Positions 38,223-47,528 of a stretch of 64,000 bases of DNA are shown in pieces (position 1 is the first letter of the stretch; the number at the start of each line of letters is the position of its first letter). This DNA is from Mediterraneibacter gnavus ATCC 29149 (GTDB lineage Bacteria; Bacillota; Clostridia; Lachnospirales; Lachnospiraceae). Below the pieces are notes generated by a model that made no database searches, was not told the DNA's origin, and saw nothing but the letters and a program-made list of their open reading frames with translations. A program made the position numbers and the translations under genes. The stretch covers positions 3,410,688 to 3,474,687 of the forward strand of contig NZ_CP043051.1 of the NCBI RefSeq assembly GCF_008121495.1. Reading direction: 5' to 3'.

Positions 38223-39797
38223 CTACGCCATCTGTTCCATGGAATCAAAACGGATGGCTGCGATCAGACCGATTATCACAGTTACTATCATACTATAAAT
38301 CAGAGCGATTGGAAAGACTAAATCCATACTTATAAAGATTCCTGCCAACGCTGCGACCATCACCCCGATTCCCAGCACGAACATCTGGAAAAAAGCTCTC
38401 ACCACATCCTGTCCGGTACGTCCAAGCACATCTCCCACCACGCACTGTGCCAGCACCTTACTGTACATCCGGTTCGCCTGAAGTATCGTGTAGATCAGGA
38501 TCCCCAGGATTACTTCCAGCACATTTACCTTCCACAAGATTCCGATGGGCACACAGAGTAAAACTCCATCTACAAATGCTTTCACATGCTCCATCAGTGT
38601 CGAGTACCACAGCTTTTTCACCGGACTATCCGGAATCAGATAAAGATAGGGTGTTTTAATCTCAGTCTCCCACTTTCCAAGATATCCGCTGAAGATCAGA
38701 GTCATATACGCCAGAATTCCAAGCAGAAAAATCTGAGGAATCCCGCTTTCCTGTGCTGTCTCTCGCATCGCAAATGCCATAACGATGCCTATCCCGAGAT
38801 TCAAAAGTGTCATTTTCGAGAAAATAAACGTTCTTTCTTTTCGATATTCCAAAAGCTGGCGGTAAAAGATTGCCTTTGCTCCGACTGCCTGATAACGGAC
38901 TGTCATATGGCGGAATTTTTTCTTCTTCTCCTCCAGCCCCATGACCATTTCGCCGTTTTTCTTCCGCTTGATCATTTCTGCATAGGTATCTGCAAATTTT
39001 GCCGCGTCCTCATAATAATCTCCATTACACGGCATCCGGTATGCCAGGATCACAAGCAGGATCGTCGTCAGAAGGTACAGAACCATCCCTGCAGCATTGA
39101 GCAGATCCGGACTTAAAAGAATCAGATGAAATGCAGAAATCTCCCATCCAATAATTGGAATCATCCGCAGGATCGGCCAGTCAAAAAATGCAGAAACTGC
39201 TGCAAAAGATACGCCTTTTTTCCAGAAATACAGAACGATCAGTCCTGTAACCATAAGCAGAAACACCTTGATCCCACGGCCGATCCACTCTCTTGCCTTC
39301 TCCGAAATCCGTTCACTGGAATACAGGCAGACCATCAGGCTGATCTCCAATGCCAGATTACAGATACAGATTCCCGCAAACAGCAGAATTCTCCACGGAC
39401 TGACATCAAAAACTGTAATTCCTGCGATAATAAATATCAGAAAGAACACCACACTGCTCAGATAATTCATCCAGGCTCCATGGATTAGCACGACCTTTGG
39501 ATCCACAGGCGCATTGAAGATAAAATGTGCATGTGCCGGGCGGAAGAGAATTCCTTTTCTGGATGCATATGACATAAAATTCAGCAAAAACAGATACAAC
39601 GACCAGACTGTCAGAATGATCACCATTCCTTTTGCACTGTCAAACTTCATCTGCACTGCTAATTCTGCCAGCATCACAGCCAGAAAAACAGCATATGCCG
39701 CACAGGCTAACACAACCAGAAGTGTGAGCGGCTTTTTCACTGCTTTTTTCAAATTGTTGATCATACTTCGTTTTGTCAGATACAATAGCGCTCTCAC
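38223..39797 (-). CDS. Putative ABC exporter membrane subunit
   Basis: The 524-residue protein has about 12 hydrophobic segments. It opens with MRALLYLTKRSMINNLKKAV and continues with blocks such as LYLFLLNFMSYASRKGILFR and RPAHAHFIFNAPVDPKVVLI, matching the putative ABC exporter family (PF16962). It overlaps the ATPase gene by four bases and so forms a two-gene transporter. The substrate is unknown; such pairs are often linked to export of peptides or lipids. Confidence 0.8.
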   Translation of the reverse strand: MRALLYLTKRSMINNLKKAVKKPLTLLVVLACAAYAVFLAVMLAELAVQMKFDSAKGMVIILTVWSLYLFLLNFMSYASRKGILFRPAHAHFIFNAPVDPKVVLIHGAWMNYLSSVVFFLIFIIAGITVFDVSPWRILLFAGICICNLALEISLMVCLYSSERISEKAREWIGRGIKVFLLMVTGLIVLYFWKKGVSFAAVSAFFDWPILRMIPIIGWEISAFHLILLSPDLLNAAGMVLYLLTTILLVILAYRMPCNGDYYEDAAKFADTYAEMIKRKKNGEMVMGLEEKKKKFRHMTVRYQAVGAKAIFYRQLLEYRKERTFIFSKMTLLNLGIGIVMAFAMRETAQESGIPQIFLLGILAYMTLIFSGYLGKWETEIKTPYLYLIPDSPVKKLWYSTLMEHVKAFVDGVLLCVPIGILWKVNVLEVILGILIYTILQANRMYSKVLAQCVVGDVLGRTGQDVVRAFFQMFVLGIGVMVAALAGIFISMDLVFPIALIYSMIVTVIIGLIAAIRFDSMEQMA

Positions 39798-40492
39798 GAT
39801 TTCTCACCACCTGTCATTTCAAAGAACAGCGCATCCAGATCCTTGTCTCCCACCTCATCCTTCCGGTAAGAACCAATGATCTTACTCTTCTCCATCACAA
39901 ACATCATATCCCACAGCTCTTCTACCATCTCCAGCATATGCGTGCTAATCAGTACTGTAACTCCGAGAGCTTTTTGTTCCAGCACGACCTCCTTAAGCTC
40001 TTTGATCGCTTTTGGATCCAGCCCCACCATCGGTTCATCCAGAAGCAGCACTTTCGGCCTGATGGCAAGCGCACAGCAGATACTCACCTTCTGCATCATT
40101 CCTTTGGACAGCTCATTTCCCAGTTTATCCTGCTTGTCATCCAGGTCAAACCGGGCAAGCAGCGCTTCCACCTCTTCATCCGTAATCCCGCTGTTGTAAG
40201 CTTTTCTCATGTATTCGATGTGTTCTCTGACGCTGAGTGCATCAAACATGGCAGGCATCTCCGGAACATAGGCAAACTTTCTCTTTGCCTCCACACTTCT
40301 GGCAGGAAGTCCCTGAATTCCGATCCGCCCCTGATACCGAAGCAGACCTGCGATACTTTTGATGATCGTCGATTTTCCGGCTCCGTTTGGTCCCAGAAGG
40401 ATCCCGACTGTACCATCCGGTACAAAAAAACTGACCTCATCCACCGCCAGAGACTTTCCATAGGATTTACTTAATTTCTGAACTTCCAGCAT
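39794..40492 (-). CDS. ABC transporter ATP-binding protein
   Basis: The 232-residue ATPase shows Walker A GILLGPNGAGKSTIIKSIAG, the Q-loop near VPEMPAMF, signature LGNELSKGMMQKVSICCALA, Walker B KVLLLDEPMVGLDP, and the switch His in VLISTHMLEMVEEL. The arrangement is that of the exporter subfamily. I chose the ATG at 40492, which follows GGAGG by 7 bases; a longer frame upstream gives a non-family N-terminus. It pairs with the membrane subunit that follows. Confidence 0.92.
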   Translation of the reverse strand: MLEVQKLSKSYGKSLAVDEVSFFVPDGTVGILLGPNGAGKSTIIKSIAGLLRYQGRIGIQGLPARSVEAKRKFAYVPEMPAMFDALSVREHIEYMRKAYNSGITDEEVEALLARFDLDDKQDKLGNELSKGMMQKVSICCALAIRPKVLLLDEPMVGLDPKAIKELKEVVLEQKALGVTVLISTHMLEMVEELWDMMFVMEKSKIIGSYRKDEVGDKDLDALFFEMTGGEKS

Positions 40493-40639
40493 ATCATTTC
40501 CTCCATCGTGTTTTACACAGCTCACAGCCTGTCTGTGCAGACACAGCAGCTGTCTGACGGGTCTATCATTACTGGTCACACCAATTACGGCTTATCACGC
40601 AAAAAAGATTCCCGTTCATTGTACTGTTGATTTGATACA

Positions 40640-40668
40640 ATAATACGAAAATCTTTTCTGTTTGTCAA
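40640..40668 (-). promoter_or_regulatory. Promoter of the ABC exporter genes
   Basis: On the minus strand TTGACA (40668-40663), 17 bases, TATTAT (40645-40640), about 150 bases before the ATPase start. The leader between holds nothing I recognise. Confidence 0.78.
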
Positions 40669-40672
40669 CTCT

Positions 40673-41551
40673 TTATTCGTCTGCTTTTTCCTGTGTATAC
40701 AATTTGAACAATGCCTGTGTTCCCTCGTCTCCAAGACCTTCTGCCTGCAGCTCTTCATACTCTGCCAGCACCTGACTTAAGACATTGAGATCCAGACCGC
40801 TTATATTGGATTCGATCAGCGCCAGTTTCATATCTTTGATAAAATGCTTCATAAAGAAGCCCGGGCGGTAATCTCCTTCCAGAATCTTCGGTCCGAACAG
40901 ATCCAGCTGACGGCTTCCTGCCGCACCTGTAGACACAGAATGAAGCACTGTCTGCAGATCCAAACCTTTCGCCTGTGCATAAGCAAGTGCTTCACATACT
41001 CCGGAGAGCGCGCCTGCGATCATGATCTGATTCGCCAGCTTACAGTGCTGTCCGCATCCTGCCGCTCCCTGGTAGTTAATATTGGTTCCCATTGCTTCAA
41101 ACAGAGGCATACATGCTTCAAAATCTTCTTTGTCTCCACCCACAAGGATAGAAAGTGTTCCTGCCTTTGCACCGGTATCTCCTCCGGTTACCGGGGCATC
41201 CAGAACATGAAATCCCCGCTTATTCCCCTCTTCATAAATCTTTTGGGCAATCTGCGGACTGGTGGTTGTCATATCGATCAGATACGCACCTTCTTTTGCG
41301 CTGTCCAGAATATTCCCTTGATCGAAATACACTTCTTCCACGTCCTGCGGAAATCCCACAATGGTGATCACTGCCTCACAGTCTTTCACGCAGTCTGCAA
41401 TGCTGTCATGAAAAGTCACACCCTCTGCGATCACATCTTCTACCTTTGCTTTTGTTCTTGCATAAATGTGCAGATCAAAACCTGCCTTTTTCAAATTCCG
41501 CACCATGGATTTTCCCATGATCCCGACTCCGATAAACCCGATCTTTTTCAT
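40673..41551 (-). CDS. Beta-hydroxyacid dehydrogenase (tartronate semialdehyde reductase-like)
   Basis: The 292-residue NAD(P)-dependent enzyme has the Rossmann motif IGFIGVGIMGKSMVRNL, the substrate loop DAPVTGGDTGAKAGTLSILV, and the catalytic Lys region GQHCKLANQIMIAG. It belongs to the 3-hydroxyisobutyrate / 2-hydroxy-3-oxopropionate reductase family. The ATG at 41551 follows GAGGG; a GTG 15 bases upstream is unlikely. It ends the ppk-topB-LbH gene row and may be unrelated in function to those neighbours. The exact substrate is unknown. Confidence 0.88.
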   Translation of the reverse strand: MKKIGFIGVGIMGKSMVRNLKKAGFDLHIYARTKAKVEDVIAEGVTFHDSIADCVKDCEAVITIVGFPQDVEEVYFDQGNILDSAKEGAYLIDMTTTSPQIAQKIYEEGNKRGFHVLDAPVTGGDTGAKAGTLSILVGGDKEDFEACMPLFEAMGTNINYQGAAGCGQHCKLANQIMIAGALSGVCEALAYAQAKGLDLQTVLHSVSTGAAGSRQLDLFGPKILEGDYRPGFFMKHFIKDMKLALIESNISGLDLNVLSQVLAEYEELQAEGLGDEGTQALFKLYTQEKADE

Positions 41552-41565
41552 TTTATTTTCCCTCA

Positions 41566-42231
41566 CTATTGTTTTTCTACAACTTCACCCTGTTTTTTAT
41601 AAATGCTTTTCGCCGGTACAAATCCTCTCACAGAAGAAAGCGGATAAATGTTCGTATGGCTTCCCACAACGGTTCCCGGATTTAAGACACTTCCGCATCC
41701 CACTTCTACTTCATCGCCAAGCATAGCTCCGAATTTTTTCAATCCGGTCTCGATTTCACCTTCCGGTGTTTTTACAATTACCAGCTTCTTGTCTGACTTC
41801 ACATTGGATGTAATAGATGCAGCACCCATATGCGATTTGTATCCGAGAATTGAGTCTCCCACATAATTGTAATGCGGAACCTGCACTTTATTGAACAGGA
41901 TCACATTCTTCAGTTCTGTCGAATTTCCGACTACTGCCCCTTCTCCCACGATCGCATTGCCACGGATAAACGCGCAATGTCTGACCTCTGCTTCTTTTCC
42001 GATGATCGCCGGTCCCGTAATGGATGCGCTTTTTGCTACTTTCGCTGTTTTGGCGATCCAGATATTCTCTCCCTGTTTTTCATACTCCTCTTCGCTGAGT
42101 GTATTTCCCAGTTCCACAATAAATCGGGAGATTTTCGGAAGCACTTCCCACGGATAGGTCACTCCCTCAAAAATATCTTTTGCAATTGTCTCATCCAATG
42201 TATAAAGTTCTTTTACTGTCAGTTCTTTCAT
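41566..42231 (-). CDS. Left-handed beta-helix protein, UDP-GlcNAc pyrophosphorylase/acetyltransferase-like
   Basis: The 221-residue product has hexapeptide repeats from about residue 55: IWIAKTAKVAKSASITGPAI, IGKEAEVRHCAFIRGNAIVG, then a late VGCGSVLNPGTVVGSHTNIY. It resembles the C-terminal half of GlmU without the nucleotidyltransferase half. It may be an acyl- or nucleotide-sugar transferase, or a carrier-like helix; no acceptor can be named. It sits between topB and the beta-hydroxyacid dehydrogenase with short gaps. Confidence 0.8.
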   Translation of the reverse strand: MKELTVKELYTLDETIAKDIFEGVTYPWEVLPKISRFIVELGNTLSEEEYEKQGENIWIAKTAKVAKSASITGPAIIGKEAEVRHCAFIRGNAIVGEGAVVGNSTELKNVILFNKVQVPHYNYVGDSILGYKSHMGAASITSNVKSDKKLVIVKTPEGEIETGLKKFGAMLGDEVEVGCGSVLNPGTVVGSHTNIYPLSSVRGFVPAKSIYKKQGEVVEKQ

Positions 42232-42249
42232 AAATTAACTCTCTCCTTT

Positions 42250-44259
42250 TTAATTCTCTTTTTTGCGCGATGTCCGGTTTGACGATACCGGTTTTTTATA
42301 ATATTTTGCAGCCGCATCGTAAAATCCTTTCAGCTGATATTGATTGTTCAGCCGCTTTACGCCTTCTGTCCTGCTGATAATGAAATGATCCAGCTTCTGC
42401 ATATACTCATCCGGAGTGATCTCTCCGTCTGCCACATACGTCAGCCCTTTCTCCCAGCTGGCCGTCAGTTCCGGATTCAAAAGCGAACGAATGGACTGGT
42501 TCACCACATCATACACCATCTCTCCCTGAAGAGTCGGAGTGATGATCTGGGTCTTCTTATTCAGGCTCAGATATTTGATATGGATCAGCTTTTTCAGAAT
42601 TTCCGCTCTGGTGGCACTGGTTCCGATACCGCTTCCCTTGATCTGGGCACGCAGCTCTTCATCCTCAATCAACTGCCCCGCGTTTTCCATTGCAAGGATC
42701 ATGGATCCGGAATTGTAGCGCTTCGGCGGAGAAGTCTCTCCTTCCTTCACATCCAGCGCACAAACCGGCAGGAGTGCCCCCTTTTTCAGATTCTGCACCA
42801 CCTGGAAAAATTGTGGATCCATACTCTGTTCTCCTGCATTTTGCGGAATTCCCGCTACTTTCAGATACCCTTCTTCTGCCAGAACCTTAAAATTCGAGAA
42901 AAAGCTCTCCTCCCGTATCTTTACAGTCACCGCTACTTTCTGATATACAGCGGGCGGATAAAAAATACTCAAAAACCGTTTTACAACACAGTCATACACA
43001 TTCCTTGCCGCCTGGGAGACCGACGAAAGTGCCGAAAGTCCCTGTCCAGTCGGAATGATCGCATAATGATCGGTAATCTGTTTATCATTGACATAACGGG
43101 TCTTTACCAGGTTCTTATACGTTCCCATAGCCGCGATTTCTTTTAAATATACTGCCACGGACCCGTATTTTGACAGCCCGTTCAGATTTTTACTGATTTC
43201 CTTTGCAACAGCAGTAGACAACACTCTGGCATCTGTTCTCGGATAGGTCACCAGCTTCTTTTCGTATAATTCCTGCACGATCCGCAGTGTCTCATCCGGA
43301 CTGATCTTAAACCGCTTGGAACAATCATTCTGCAGTTCCGCAAGATTATAAAGAAGCGGTGGGTTCTTCTTCTCTTTCTTCTTTTCGATCGCCGCTATCT
43401 GTCCTGTGACAGGCTCTTTCTCCTTCAGATATGCGATCAGCTCCTGCGCCTTTTCTTTTTGTTTGAATCCATTCTCTTTGTATAGGTCAAACGATTCGAA
43501 ATAGCGGGAGCCTTTGACCGCTTTCCATTCTCCCTCAAATGTTTTTCCCTCAGCTTCCAGAGTCGCAAGCACACGATAAAATGGTGTTTTTACAAATTCA
43601 CGGATTTCCCGCTCTCTTCGCACTACCATCCCCAGCACGCAGGTCATCACCCGTCCCACTGAGACTACCGCATACTTTGTCTTCAAATATCCGGAAATAC
43701 TGTTTCCGTATTTTAATGTCAGAAGTCTGGAAAAATTAATCCCCATCAGATAGTCCTCTTTTGCGCGGAGATAGGCCGAAGCGCTCAGATTATCATACTC
43801 TGATAAGTCCTTTGCCTGCCGGATCCCGCGAAGAATCTCCTCCTCCGTCTGCGAATCGATCCAGACCCGTTTTCTTTGTTTTCCTGTCACATGTGCTTCC
43901 TGCTCCACCAGCCGGTAGATATACTCTCCTTCCCGTCCGGAGTCGGTACACACGTAGATCGTGTCCACATCCTGTCTGTTTAAAAGGGAGCTGACGATCT
44001 GGAACTGCTTTGCCACTCCCGGGATCACTTCATACTGAAACTCCTGCGGAAGAAACGGCAGTGTGTTCAAACTCCATTTTTTCAGTGCCGGATCATACAC
44101 TTCCGGATAACTCATGGTCACTAAATGTCCCACACACCAGGTTACGATGGCTTCTTCTGATTCCAGATACCCGTCCTTTCGCTTTGCATTTAATTTTAAA
44201 GCCTTTGCAAACTCCTGCGCCACACTTGGCTTTTCTGCGATATATACTGCTTTCCCCAT
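42250..44259 (-). CDS. topB: DNA topoisomerase III
   Basis: The 669-residue type IA topoisomerase has the Toprim start KAVYIAEKPSVAQEFAKALK and metal Asp motif YVCTDSGREGEYIYRLV. The active-site Tyr is in KLVTYPRTDARVLSTA, and GIGTSATRAEILKKL occurs further on. It changes linking number by single-strand passage and decatenates replication intermediates. The C-terminus is short, with no zinc-finger cysteine repeats. It follows ppk by 31 bases. Confidence 0.94.
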   Translation of the reverse strand: MGKAVYIAEKPSVAQEFAKALKLNAKRKDGYLESEEAIVTWCVGHLVTMSYPEVYDPALKKWSLNTLPFLPQEFQYEVIPGVAKQFQIVSSLLNRQDVDTIYVCTDSGREGEYIYRLVEQEAHVTGKQRKRVWIDSQTEEEILRGIRQAKDLSEYDNLSASAYLRAKEDYLMGINFSRLLTLKYGNSISGYLKTKYAVVSVGRVMTCVLGMVVRREREIREFVKTPFYRVLATLEAEGKTFEGEWKAVKGSRYFESFDLYKENGFKQKEKAQELIAYLKEKEPVTGQIAAIEKKKEKKNPPLLYNLAELQNDCSKRFKISPDETLRIVQELYEKKLVTYPRTDARVLSTAVAKEISKNLNGLSKYGSVAVYLKEIAAMGTYKNLVKTRYVNDKQITDHYAIIPTGQGLSALSSVSQAARNVYDCVVKRFLSIFYPPAVYQKVAVTVKIREESFFSNFKVLAEEGYLKVAGIPQNAGEQSMDPQFFQVVQNLKKGALLPVCALDVKEGETSPPKRYNSGSMILAMENAGQLIEDEELRAQIKGSGIGTSATRAEILKKLIHIKYLSLNKKTQIITPTLQGEMVYDVVNQSIRSLLNPELTASWEKGLTYVADGEITPDEYMQKLDHFIISRTEGVKRLNNQYQLKGFYDAAAKYYKKPVSSNRTSRKKEN

Positions 44260-44290
44260 TCTTATTTATACAATCATCTTTCTGTTTATT

Positions 44291-46399
44291 CTATTCTTTC
44301 TGAAACAACCGTCTCATCTTCTGAAGAAACGTCTGTTTCTGTGGTTTCTTCTCCACTCGTTTTGCCATCAGTGCTTCTTTCATGAAGATTTCCTGTGAAT
44401 TGATGGCTTTTCCTTCTACCTTCTTTTTGCGGTAGGTTCCGTCACTTGTCATCGCTCTTGCTTTGACATTATCTGCAAGCATTACATGCAGGTTTCTCAC
44501 CAGCCGTTTTTTGATCTCCTCGTTGAGAATCGGACATGCCACTTCCACCCGTTTCTCCGTGTTTCTGGTCATCATATCCGCAGAACCGATGTACACTTTC
44601 TGCTCTGCTCCCGTGCCGAACACAAACACTCTCGGGTGTTCCAGATAGCGGCCTACAATACTGGTCACAGTCAGATTCTCTGTCTCTTCTGCAATTCCCG
44701 GCAGAATACAGCAGATTCCACGCACGATCAGATCCACCTTCACACCTGCTCTGGAAGCCTCTGCCACCTTCCGGATAAAATCCATATCCGTCACAGAATT
44801 CATCTTCATCACAATCCGTCCCTGTTCGCCCCTTTGAATCTCTTCATCCATCAACGCCAGAACCTTCTGCTTCAAACTGGTCGGAGATACGATCAGATTC
44901 TTATAGGTTCCATCCAGATTCCCAATGGACATATTCTTAAAAAATACTGCTGCATCCTCTCCGATCGACTGATTCGCAGTCATCAGCGAATAATCCGTGT
45001 ACAATTTTGCGGTCTTCTCATTGTAATTTCCGGTTCCGATCTGTGTGATATATTTGATCTCATTTTTACTGCGGTATGTAATCAGACAAATTTTGGAATG
45101 TACTTTATATCCGTCAAACCCATAAAGTACCCTGCAGCCGGCCTCTTCCATCCGTTCTGACCATTCAATATTATTCTGCTCATCAAACCGGGCCCGCAGC
45201 TCGATCAGAGCGGTCACTTCTTTTCCATTTTCTGCCGCTGCACACAGATATTCTACCAGTCTTGTCTTTTTGGCAAGACGATAGATCGTAATCTTAATGG
45301 TCATCACATCCGGATCTGTGGATACCTCTTTGATCAGCTTCAAAAACGGATCCATGCTTTCATATGGATAGGACAGAAGAATGTCCCGTTTCTTTACCTG
45401 AGCCATCACGCTTCCTTCTCCCACCTGTGCGGCAGGCTGTGGAGCAAATGGTACATCAACCAATGATCGTTTCATGGAAACAGGTACTTTATCCATAATT
45501 GAAAAGATATAATCCAGTTTCATCGGAATTTTCGTTCTAAAAATGCAGGCAGGCGTAATTTTGAATTTCTCACAGAGATATTTCTCTGTCTCTTTATTCA
45601 GCGGATTGGCCACTTCCAGACGTACCACTGCCATTCTTCTGCGCTTATTCAATGTCTCCTTCATTATATAGCGAAAGTCTTCATTGTCCGCATAGTTCTC
45701 ATCGTCAGGAGAAATGTCCGCATTTCTTGTGACACGGATGTATGTGATATCCGATACCTGATACTGTTCAAACACAAGATCCAGATACTCCATGATCACT
45801 TTTTCCATCCGGATATAACGAATGTCATGTCCCGGCAGATAAATCACATCTGAAATAAACTGAGGAACAGGAACGATCCCCATCATTTTTTTCTCTTCAA
45901 AACGAAGCGTTGCGATCACATACAGTTCTTTATTGAGCAAATGTGGAAACGGATGATTTGCGTCTACGATCTGTGGGGAAAGCAGTGGAAGCACCTGTTC
46001 TTTGAAATAATGTTTGACATACTTTTTTTCCTGTGCCTCCAGCTCTTTGAAATCCAGCCCACAGACCCCGTATGGATGCAGCTGTTTTTTTATCTCCGCA
46101 TACGTCTTATCCCGCTCTTTATAAAGCGGGGCCACTGCCTCATAAATCTTATCTAACTGTTCTTTCGGAGTCATCCCCGATCTGCTGTCTAATGTCTTGC
46201 TGTCCACAGATGCCATATCGTAGAGACTTCCTACCCGAATCATAAAAAACTCATCCAGGTTACTGGTGAAGATCGATACAAATTTCATCCTCTCCAGAAG
46301 CGGAACACTTTCATCTTGCGCTTCTTCCAGCACTCTCTGATTAAAGCGCAGCCACGACAATTCCCTGTTCTGTGTGTAATTCAAAATTTCTTTTTTCAT
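44291..46399 (-). CDS. ppk: Polyphosphate kinase 1
   Basis: The 702-residue enzyme makes polyphosphate from ATP. It has the N-terminal RELSWLRFNQRVLEEAQDES, the metal and catalytic segments SYPYESMDPFLKLIKEVSTD and IYRLAKKTRLVEYLCAAAEN, and the phosphohistidine region YKVHSKICLITYR. A second His motif is in the C2 domain, around MTRNTEKRVEVACPI. Length is close to other PPK1. No exopolyphosphatase gene is in the window. Confidence 0.95.
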   Translation of the reverse strand: MKKEILNYTQNRELSWLRFNQRVLEEAQDESVPLLERMKFVSIFTSNLDEFFMIRVGSLYDMASVDSKTLDSRSGMTPKEQLDKIYEAVAPLYKERDKTYAEIKKQLHPYGVCGLDFKELEAQEKKYVKHYFKEQVLPLLSPQIVDANHPFPHLLNKELYVIATLRFEEKKMMGIVPVPQFISDVIYLPGHDIRYIRMEKVIMEYLDLVFEQYQVSDITYIRVTRNADISPDDENYADNEDFRYIMKETLNKRRRMAVVRLEVANPLNKETEKYLCEKFKITPACIFRTKIPMKLDYIFSIMDKVPVSMKRSLVDVPFAPQPAAQVGEGSVMAQVKKRDILLSYPYESMDPFLKLIKEVSTDPDVMTIKITIYRLAKKTRLVEYLCAAAENGKEVTALIELRARFDEQNNIEWSERMEEAGCRVLYGFDGYKVHSKICLITYRSKNEIKYITQIGTGNYNEKTAKLYTDYSLMTANQSIGEDAAVFFKNMSIGNLDGTYKNLIVSPTSLKQKVLALMDEEIQRGEQGRIVMKMNSVTDMDFIRKVAEASRAGVKVDLIVRGICCILPGIAEETENLTVTSIVGRYLEHPRVFVFGTGAEQKVYIGSADMMTRNTEKRVEVACPILNEEIKKRLVRNLHVMLADNVKARAMTSDGTYRKKKVEGKAINSQEIFMKEALMAKRVEKKPQKQTFLQKMRRLFQKE

Positions 46400-46467
46400 A
46401 TGTTTCTCCTTCTGCCGGTTTCACATGAATACTCCACATTGTATCATGTTTTCCATGCAAAATATAC

Positions 46468-47325
46468 CTATTTTTCGAGATACTCCATGAGACGGTCATA
46501 CTCTCTTTCCATCAGATCATATCCGTGATGATAAAATGCCATCAGATGCTCCTGACTTCTCTCCAGTCTGGACACCGGCTTTACCTGCGGCCGGATCACA
46601 AAAATCTTGCCTTCTCTCTCCAGATTCTCCAGCTCATTCAGCGTCCGGTTGTAATACGGTGCACGCCGCAAAAGAGTCCGCAGAAGATTCGGATAAGATC
46701 TGTAGGCTCTGCGATACATCCTCTCCACCGCTTTTGAAACCGCCTTCTTGCGATATCCCCGATTTCTTGTCAGAACAACGATGATCTTCTCATTTCCAAT
46801 ATCCAGCGCTCTTTGGATCGGAATAGAATCCGCAAGTCCTCCATCCAGATACGGGATCCCATCAATATTTACGATCGGACAAAGCAGCGGCATACTGGAG
46901 GATGCCCGGCAGATTTTCATCAGCCTGTCGGGATCCTGCACCTCATCCATGTACTCCGCTTTTCCCGTCACACAGTTTGTCGTGACCAGCTCACAGTTCA
47001 TCTCTGACTGAAAATAAGTATCAAAATCAAAAGGATAAATCTGTTTTGGATAAATATCAAAAATCATATCCATATTCATCAGACTTTTTTCTTTTATAAA
47101 TTTACGCACCCCGTAATAATAGGACAGATTCTTATCTGTGGGGATCATACAGTCTCTTGTCCGTCCGGGCTGCCTTGACACATAGTCCACCGCATTGCAG
47201 GCTCCTGCCGAAACACCGATCACATGAGAAGTGTAAAACTCCTGCTCCATCAGATAATCCAGTACTCCCGATGTAAATACGCCTCTTGTTGCTCCGCCTT
47301 CTAATACCAAAGTTGCTTTTTGCAT
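46468..47325 (-). CDS. Patatin-like phospholipase family protein
   Basis: The 285-residue product has the Ser-Asp dyad of patatin-like acyl hydrolases: oxyanion loop LVLEGGATRGVFTSGVLDYL, nucleophile HVIGVSAGACNAVDYVS (GxSxG), and the Asp in PYLDGGLADSIPIQRA. The family deacylates lipids. The start at 47325 (MQKATLVLEGG) follows GAGGG by six bases; the ATG two codons earlier is too close to it. It is likely intracellular, without a signal peptide. Confidence 0.88.
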   Translation of the reverse strand: MQKATLVLEGGATRGVFTSGVLDYLMEQEFYTSHVIGVSAGACNAVDYVSRQPGRTRDCMIPTDKNLSYYYGVRKFIKEKSLMNMDMIFDIYPKQIYPFDFDTYFQSEMNCELVTTNCVTGKAEYMDEVQDPDRLMKICRASSSMPLLCPIVNIDGIPYLDGGLADSIPIQRALDIGNEKIIVVLTRNRGYRKKAVSKAVERMYRRAYRSYPNLLRTLLRRAPYYNRTLNELENLEREGKIFVIRPQVKPVSRLERSQEHLMAFYHHGYDLMEREYDRLMEYLEK

Positions 47326-47350
47326 ATCCATCCCTCACTTTCTTTGTTCC

Positions 47351-47379
47351 ATTATATACTTTTTCCACTTTTTCGCAAA
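47351..47379 (-). promoter_or_regulatory. Promoter of the patatin gene
   Basis: On the minus strand TTTGCG (47379-47374, weak), 17 bases, TATAAT (47356-47351). A TATAAT (47504-47509) also lies close upstream of the divergent ABC-F gene, but its -35 is unclear. Confidence 0.6.
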
Positions 47380-47528
47380 CTCCTAATCCTGTTAAATTTT
47401 TGCAAAAACACAATATTTCTTTGTTTATTTCATAGAAAGCATACTCCTGACCTTGCCATGTCGTGGGTTCTCATGTTAAGATAAGCGTTGGAATTATTAC
47501 TTTATATAATAAATAAGGAGTAAAAAAT